A stretch of 64,000 bases of DNA from Lota lota. Lineage: Eukaryota; Chordata; Actinopteri; Gadiformes; Lotidae. This document shows, one piece after another, positions 56,356 to 64,000 of this stretch; positions within the stretch are counted from its first letter, which is position 1; every line of letters starts with the position of its first letter. The translations under genes were made by a program, and so were the position numbers. The notes beneath the pieces are model-generated. The model saw only the letters and a list, made by a program, of their open reading frames with translations. It had not been told where the DNA came from and made no database searches. The DNA lies in assembly GCA_026745465.1 (NCBI GenBank), contig JACYXH010000429.1, positions 5,813,833-5,877,832 of the forward strand, written 5' to 3'.

Positions 56356-59337
56356 GTTTTGTGTACTTTGTAACAGGATGTGTTCTGCCTCTAGCAGTAC
56401 TAACATGGTGGGACTTGTTCAGGCAGGCCTGCACATGAAGCCAATTTTAAATTGTTGCTTCATTTGCGTAGTCTTCCACTGATTATGTTGTGTCCGGGAT
56501 CCCTGAGGTGTGCCATAACTAGTAGGGCTTTACCCAAGGGGGTGCATGCCAAGGCTAGTAGCAATGTGGCTACCTGGTGAAGGTGCGCCTATGAAGAGAC
56601 GCTGACATTGACGTTGACATTTCAAAGGAAACTTGGTCAGTCTCTGCTTCGGTTGGAATACATAAGCTGGAGTTCACGGTAGTTATTATTGACTGCTTTT
56701 AACCAAAGCATCTTGCAAAAACTTATTGCACGGCTTTTTTGAAATGCTACGGCACCATTTTCATTTTAGTTTCACTCTTATGGAAATTAACTACAGATTC
56801 CCACGCGCCAGGTATAAAACTTATGTAGCACAGCTGAATCAGGTAGATATTTAAGGTCTGAGACCTGACTAAAATGATTCTCAAAGTCTCACTTTAAAAT
56901 GCTGTTAAAAGTATACATTAACCTATTAGATAATTCATGCGTACAATCTTATCTTGCACAACATTGCGCTATGGGATACAGCTATAAATGTTATTTTTAC
57001 TTGATATGTGGTAATTTTCTCAAACTGACATATTTATCCATCACTCTCGATACCCCGCCCCTTAGCAAGTTCACCAACAGTAGCCAATCCGGTTCACTCT
57101 CTTGCACTCTCGCTCCCCTTCTCTTTCATATCCACAGCAATGTTGAAAACAAGACATGAATGGCATTTTTTCTTTTTTTAAAGGACCAGTGAATAGCAGT
57201 AACCATTGAAAAACGATGCTCCTTTGACAAAACACTAAACATGCTGGGACTGGGGACGAGAATTGAATATAAAATAATTGCACAAGCTTTATCATGTTGG
57301 CTTGCAGGGCCTCCTTTCTTTCTGTTCACAGATGCCTGCAGAAATGCTGCCAAATCAAAATGACTGTAATTTCAGGCTATTCTGGCAAATGGGGTTAAGC
57401 ACACTGTGCATGCCAGCTTTGAAGAGAGTTATGAATCAAAATAAGGCAAAATAAATAAAAACAGGTTACCATCTAAAACCATGGGGTTAATATGACTTTA
57501 CAAGAAATATAATATTTTACAACTATTATTTATTTGTACGATTCCATATTTGATTTCCAACAATTGATTAGATATTGACATTTTGCATGTATGCAGGATT
57601 CCCATTGTAATGAACCACAGGGAAGTGTAGACAAACATGGCTATTTTACAGCACAAGCCAGTCCCCTCAGGTCACGTTAACCTTTTGGGAAACGTGATAG
57701 CAAAGGATACAGTCACTCTCTGCACTCGAGATTACAGCTAATCATGTGCCAACTAAAACATTATCTATTTTTTGCAGTTTTTCTGCAATCAGGCCTACAA
57801 GTGTGAAGCAACAAAGTCTGCTGGCTTCATTCCATTCTCATACACAAGTTGTCATTTTGTGCTTGCGAGAGTCTTCCTTCGTGAGTCATGACTGAAGATT
57901 TCTAGCAAATGCAATGATCACGATTGGTCAAACCATAGTGCCCTGATAACGTGAAAAAGACGTCTCACTAATGTACAAAATTCATTGCCGTATCTGTTTT
58001 ATTGCCAAAGAAGACGTGGTGAGTCGTTTTATCACAAGGAGGGTTTTGCAACAATTCATGAGAGAAGGAAAACCTGCGTGACTAGGAGTGGTTAGTGTTT
58101 AGAGCGTGGGACCTCAGTGGCTCACAGAGCCTGGGGAGGAGTGCATGGGAATGCATTTGGTCTTGAAAGGTCCTCCATGGTTCCCCCTGTGGCTGGCACA
58201 CCCCAAGGTCCAGGCCTTGGCCATTCCGAGGTGGCGTGATCACACAAACAGATGATTTGGCAGGGGATGGCAGTGGCAGCCGGATTTAGACAATGGCTGT
58301 ATTAGTGTTACCATGGCATGGCATGTTTATATGGGCATGGAGCCACATATACAGGTCAGGGCAGATAGACTTATGGTTACTGGACCAGAAGTTTGCCTAA
58401 TTACAGGTCGATAGACACTAGGGTCATACGGTCAGACATAATTTATTGTTCTTGTGTTATCTTTTTGGCAAGCTGCTGTAACTTAACATACTGATAATTT
58501 TGGCTTCCCCAGCCACAACCTGTTTAACTGTTCAACTCCTGCCATTCTCCTTGTTGCTTGTCGTTTGAGAAACCTGAGATGAGCTAATTGCCAAATAAGC
58601 CTCTTACAATATGAAATAGCTTATGTTCTGTGCTGCGTCGCATTCCAGGTTTGGAGTTACTAGGCATTGCCATTGTGAGGAAAGATCATCCAGTGGGTCC
58701 GTGGGGTTCAGCCTACATCACAGAGCATGCTTGGACTCACAATATGTGGCTTTGTGCTGCAGACGTAATGAGCACCAGCATGCTCCATCAACTGATTAGC
58801 ATTTTCCAAACAGACATCCATTAAAGAGCTGAAGAGCAGCGGGGTCGGCCAGAAGACTACAGGCGAGAAACCACTACTGTTTGCCCTCCCAAAGTAAAGA
58901 GGGCATCTCGTCAAGTAGTTTCTGAAAGCTTACCTTTATGTACTTTGGGTTATAGTCCTGTTGTCTTGCAAAGTATGCTTGAAGCAAAAAACAGGATGAA
59001 AAGTTTGGGTTAATGTCAAAACCCTTAAAACAATTAAAACAACATGAGGTAGAATAAGTATACTTATATAAAACATCTATTTAGAGTGGTTAAAGAGACC
59101 GGGAACTGAATACTATTGTAATGTCACGGAAGTTCAACTTTATTTAACATTTTTATATTTTCATATTTTAAATTCACATATTTTATTTTCTATGGAAATT
59201 TTACCTAAACAGATTGACGTGTCAATGCAAAGGCCAATAGTCGTAAACAGCAACACATGCAGGCGTGCACATCAAACTCTCTATTAGACTTTGTATTTGT
59301 TTCATGACAGGACAGGACAGTTATCTCAGAGAAGGAA
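56356..59337. other. Intergenic DNA right of mid1ip1l
   Basis: No gene or recognisable mobile element is supportable here. Reading frames such as 58630-58824 show no family resemblance or paired splice sites. Confidence 0.4.
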
Positions 59338-60540
59338 GTGACTATGACACAACAAGCACACATTGAGACAGAAAACCAGTCACAACAATATCAGTATCAG
59401 TACAGGGGCTTCCATGACTCATTTCCCCATAACTGCTACTTCTATGGGCTGCCCTGGAGACAGCTGGCGGCGACTGGAATGGTATGTTCCTTTTGGTGTA
59501 GATGCTTCCCTCCAAGCTTCCACCAACATGGCCTCAGACCCCTCCCACTGCCTCCCCACAACCTCTTGATTGGGAGAATCGTAAAGACTCTGCTAAGGTC
59601 ATGTGGTTCAGAACTTGTGGAACATAAACCAAACGAACTAGCGGCGATCTGGCTACTGTTTTAACAGAGCGGGACACCCAAGTTGTCGTGAAACATGACA
59701 CCTCTGCAGCTATCCTGTTGCAACCTTGCAAAGTGGACGATTTTATTGGGCAGGCACAATAATTACTATAGTGTGCATATAAAAATAGAAAATATATAAT
59801 TCCTTGCAATAAATGCAAATGGTGAATCCTGGAGTTTACGCACGCTGAGACGACACCTCTACAGCTATCCTGTCTGTGCTGCGGTGAACATGCAGGACTG
59901 CAATATAAGCGGTTATGTAAGAGCCAAGTGGGCGTGTAGCCCAGCTGGTCCTCCATGCAGCCTGATACAGGCAGCCTCTCGAGACAGAGGACCCCGCTGC
60001 CAACGCTTACACACTGGTTCCTTACATACCCCCAACCCCAGCCCCACTCTGCGCCTCGTCCCACCTCTTCTGGGTCCGTTATACGGGTCACCAGTGCTTT
60101 GTGTGTGTCACCAACGTGTGCACTCGGGATTTACTCCCTGGGTTTTTTAATCCAAATAGGCTACGCTGTGTGTGTGCGCGCGCGCGTGTGCGTGCGTGTG
60201 TGTGTAAGACCAATGACAAATAAATGCGGACAATCATGCACATTTCTGGTCAGAACCAGAAAGATGTATTTCTACTGGTCATTAAAAGTGTTATCTCTGT
60301 AATCAATACTGCTGTTAAATACGTGCCATTGTGTCTAGTCTAAGGAATCGGTAAACGCTTAATGGAGGCAACATTTGACGTACTCATTGTCTGGTGATCA
60401 AATCCTCTGTTCCCACCGGGAGACAAGAGACAGGAGCTCTCTACCGCTCAGTGGCTACATCCAAACCCTGCTTGCTGTTCAATCTACAACAAACACAAAA
60501 CAAACGGACAATAAAAGGGCTGTGTATGCATGGGCGTCTG

Positions 60541-60582
<42 letters not shown>

Positions 60583-62310
60583 GGGTGGGGCATTTGAGTT
60601 TGTTTGTCTGCCTTTTTTTGCATGGACAAGTCCACTGTTAAACTATGGGAACTCCACAGTAGAGAATAAGGATTGAACATTCAAGCTGAGCATTCAAGCC
60701 ATCGGTAAAGGCACAGGATGTAGGTGACCGTAGATTAGGAGATGAGATGCTTATATAACAGATTATAGTGTTTATTGGTTCTAATTCTAGTACTAATCTC
60801 TGACTTCCCGCGCAAGGCTTTTCGGCTTGTTAGGTGTGATAACGTCTATATGTGACATTACCACACCTACGAATCCCATTCTCTTTTTTTTACTATTGGT
60901 TAATATGAACAAAGAGACAGATGGCAAAGCATTGCATTTCATACGCTCTATCCAAATAAAGGGTTTATCATTTGCACCATAAAGACGTGCTGCGCGTGAC
61001 ACTGCGCTATTCAAACTAAGGGTTACGCTCGCTTTGAATAGGGTGGAGTGTAAAGTGGGGAAAGGCCTCGGCCCAGTTTTCCTGATGTTAATAAGTTACT
61101 ACAACTTCAACAAGTATAAAGAGCAGGGGGAATGTAAAGCCTGATACGATTAATCTAACCGTGTGAGTTAGTCGGGATGGGAGATAGCCAACCATGCCAG
61201 TGGCTGTAAAAACATTCATCAACATTTTTCGACATCTTTCTGCCCTAATCCCTGTGTCATGTGAATAGGGCTGCAACTATTATTATTCTATTTTTTACTA
61301 TTATTTATCGACATTGCTGATTAATCGTTTAGTCTATAAAACGTCATAAATAATAGCAAATGCCTACTCAAGTTACTAGAGTCCAAAGTGATGTCTTATA
61401 TGTGCTTGCTTTACCTGACAAGTAGCCAAGAAAAACCTAATAATTGATTTGAACTGAAACATTAAGCAGCAAATGTTTGTTATTTGTACTTGATAAATTA
61501 CTTAAATGATTAAGTCATAGAGTATCAAGATAAGATTAATATTCTGTTCGATTTATCATTGCAGCCCTACATATGAACTTAATTCTTTTTGGCATACCCT
61601 GACACATAGTATCTTCAAAACAGGACCATTCTGTCCCTTGATGGGGTTGAGCTGACATTGATTTAGATGCTGGTCTGCTCCCCCACTCAAGGATATGGTG
61701 AGATAGCTGCTATTTAATAGGAAACGAGAGGAGAAGAGAGTGTTGAAGCCAAGCCGAAGACACAGGCCAAGGGAACAGCACTTCCCCTTTGTGTTTCGTT
61801 TGTATATTTTTTCAAAGAAGGTTGTTATGTAAGCCAATATAGGAAAAGAATGGAGGCTCTTTGGAAACTAAGAACCCGAGGAGAGACAGGGGACATAAAG
61901 GGAGAGGGGAGGAGTGGGTTGATTGAGAGAAAATGGCTCTAATGGCTTGTTGAATTGTATTCAATGGGTAATGTGTTAGCTATGATTTAAAGTTATATGT
62001 AATGGCTTTGAAATCTTGTTTTTGAGCAGAATAGTCAAATATTGTGGCTGAATACTAGACTGGGGTCATTTAACCCAACAACTCAAACAACAAGGCTAAA
62101 CTCTTTTCTTGCCAACAGGATCTAAATGTAGATGCAATGCAGGACTCCACTCACTTACCCTTTCCATGTCAGTCTGTAGGTAGAGACTTGCCCTCGTTTT
62201 GGACCAATCAGAATCCTCTGTCCCACAACGGAAGACCAATGTGCTGCACGGGATCACAGGGGCTTGGTGAGGGAGTGGGACTCACGGCTGGATTCCATTC
62301 GGGCTATGAC
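59338..62310 (+). CDS. Candidate two-exon gene fragment of unknown identity
   Basis: Two segments have coding-like splice context. The first, about 59344-59482, follows CTCAG and reads MTQQAHIETENQSQ ... YFYGLPWRQLAATGM up to a GTATGT donor. The second, 62120-62310, follows CCAACAG and reads DLNVDAMQDSTHLPFP ... GLTAGFHSGYD to a GTAAGG donor. Both boundaries are phase 0, so they could be spliced together and continue beyond the window. The composition is not low-complexity. I do not recognise the protein. By synteny the next gene could be a bcor/bcorl1-type gene, but the sequence does not show this. It may be chance. Confidence 0.25.
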
Positions 62311-63265
62311 GTAAGGATACAGTTACAGGACCTAATTTTGTCCTCTGTACAGCTAACAGACAAAGAAACACACAAACCATCGCATTTATCTTTTGTAATC
62401 TAAACTTCAACAAAAACTTTCAAATAAGCGTTGCAACATTTGCGGAAAAAAAATTAAACACAAGGAAGGTCACTAAAGTAGCTTTTTAAAGTAGTGTAAA
62501 CATTTATACACTAGGCTGCTTTTTCAGACAGGCAAGCATTTACGGATGCGCACGCACACAACACTCTGGCTACTTGCGCGATAACGGCCGTCCTGCTGCT
62601 GCGCTGGCTGTGGCTGAACGCTGGTAACCCCGCGAGGTCTGCATGTCACGTTAGAAGTGTTTCGACGCCATCTGGCCAGTGGGGCTCGGTGTACAAGGGA
62701 AGTCACATTTCTCACGATACAATGCCACCACCCGAGTAATCCAACTTTGATTTGCATGTGTTGGAAATAAAGTAACAGATAATGTATAGATATTATTTCT
62801 TTGTAAGTCCTTTTCCACATTATAATGACAGGCCTATCTATGCGGGGTTTCCGTCATAGTTTAATTATATATAGCCTAATGGTGTGCTGTTGATTGCGCT
62901 TTTTTGTTGAAACAATTAAGCCTACGCCAGGTTGGGGTTCTTGACAAAGGTTACGTTGAGGTTTATGCAATTATATGTCTCGAACTATATCACACATACG
63001 GTTTGAAGTCAGAATATTTAAATCAGGCGGTAACTCATGCTAGTACCCACTCATTGTGTAGCCTGCGTAGGAAGGGAAAAGATTGATTTCAGTTGAGCGC
63101 TCTCAGTTTCAGATGTAGATGTCCAGTCACTGGCGCCCTCTAGTGAACAACATCTCGGTAATATCTGGGCGAGCGGAGAGCCCCCCGTTTCGATGTTTTG
63201 TTTGTCAATTGTATTAGGGCTATTGACCCACTCTGCAAATATTACCGTTTGCACCCCGCAAGCTC

Positions 63266-63504
<239 letters not shown>

Positions 63505-63853
63505 AGACAAAAAGCGGAAAAATAAGATGCGTGGTTGTATACGCATTGATAGCACATGTGTACCATTTACAATTTAACAATAGATCACGATATTAATGTA
63601 CGACATAAATATTCCATTGGAGTCCAGGCCAACAGCTTGTGTCTGTTCGGAACGTGGAATAGGCCTACATGATTCGTCAACGCAGAAACACTTAAATGTG
63701 AAGCACAAAACATATCGACATCATTTATGACGAAACGTGTGTTGCGATGTTTGTTGCAGATGGATAGAAACGAGTAACTTCTAACGTAGAATTGTTGGAC
63801 TTTGGTAAGAACGGTCACTCAAATAGTTCTTAAGCTGTCAGGATGTCAACATC

Positions 63854-64000
63854 TCTTACCACCTGTGGATCCGCATCTCTCTTGATGGTGTTCGCCATCA
63901 ATAGCGGAAGCCAGGTGTCTCCAGTTCCCAGTAGTAAATCCCATCTGGAATGGAAATTGTGCTCGAGATTGAAATTCTTCTTCTTCCCGCAATACTGCAT
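63854..64000 (-). CDS. Possible partial exon at the right edge
   Basis: On the minus strand the last 147 bases are open and begin at the very edge with an ATG; the frame includes NFNLEHNFHSRWDLLLGTGD and MANTIKRDADPQV, then meets a good donor GTAAGA (complement of 63853-63858 region). It could be a coding exon or a 5' UTR exon of a gene that starts or continues to the right. No family was recognised. Confidence 0.25.

Noticed and set aside
62524-62820. A 98-codon minus-strand frame in CpG-richer DNA
   Set aside because: No family similarity or splice sites; it may be a promoter-like patch but nothing supports a gene.

Overview
This is nuclear DNA from a ray-finned (teleost) fish; the species cannot be fixed from the window. 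The reasons are vertebrate multi-exon genes with short exons and GT-AG introns, very dense (AC)n/(TG)n microsatellites, a fish-type Tc1 transposon, a tRNA-derived SINE, and gene order matching parts of the human X chromosome. There is no bacterial, viral or CRISPR content.

Layout, left to right: the last coding exon of xpnpep2 (+, 224-424); sash3 (+, 2762-9281, 8 coding exons, 389 codons); zdhhc9 (-, 28838 down to 12669, 9 coding exons, 388 codons), convergent with sash3, with the two poly(A) signals about 100 bp apart; a decayed intron-bearing copy of trmt12/TYW2 (+, about 31640-33806); sytl4 (+, 36387-42687, 16 coding exons, 718 codons); srpx2 (-, 49261 down to 43400, 10 coding exons, 457 codons), convergent with sytl4; a tspan7/tspan6-type tetraspanin (+, 50032-52761, 7 coding exons, 251 codons), head-to-head with srpx2; mid1ip1l (+, coding exon 55183-55674, with a TATA promoter and a 5' non-coding exon); then about 8 kb of mostly non-coding DNA holding a weak two-exon gene candidate and a possible partial exon at the right edge.

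All exon chains were assembled by hand; reading frame is preserved across every junction reported for the intact genes. xpnpep2-sash3-zdhhc9 corresponds to human Xq26.1. sytl4-srpx2-tspan corresponds to Xq22.1, including relative orientations. The tspan-mid1ip1 pair also recalls Xp11.4 (SYTL5-SRPX-TSPAN7-MID1IP1), the ancient paralogue of Xq22.1. The genes are unrelated in function: lymphoid signalling adaptor, Golgi palmitoyltransferase, Rab27 effector, secreted sushi protein, tetraspanin and lipogenic/microtubule regulator.

Main points of interest: a textbook U12-type AT-AC intron in zdhhc9 that has taken in a 1.2-kb Tc1 element; the trmt12 pseudogene, which keeps introns that the human gene lacks; a 78-bp fold-back transposon remnant inside a tetranucleotide array; a three-stem inverted-repeat structure in srpx2; (TG)n tracts abutting 3' splice sites; and a locus that blends two human X paralogous regions.
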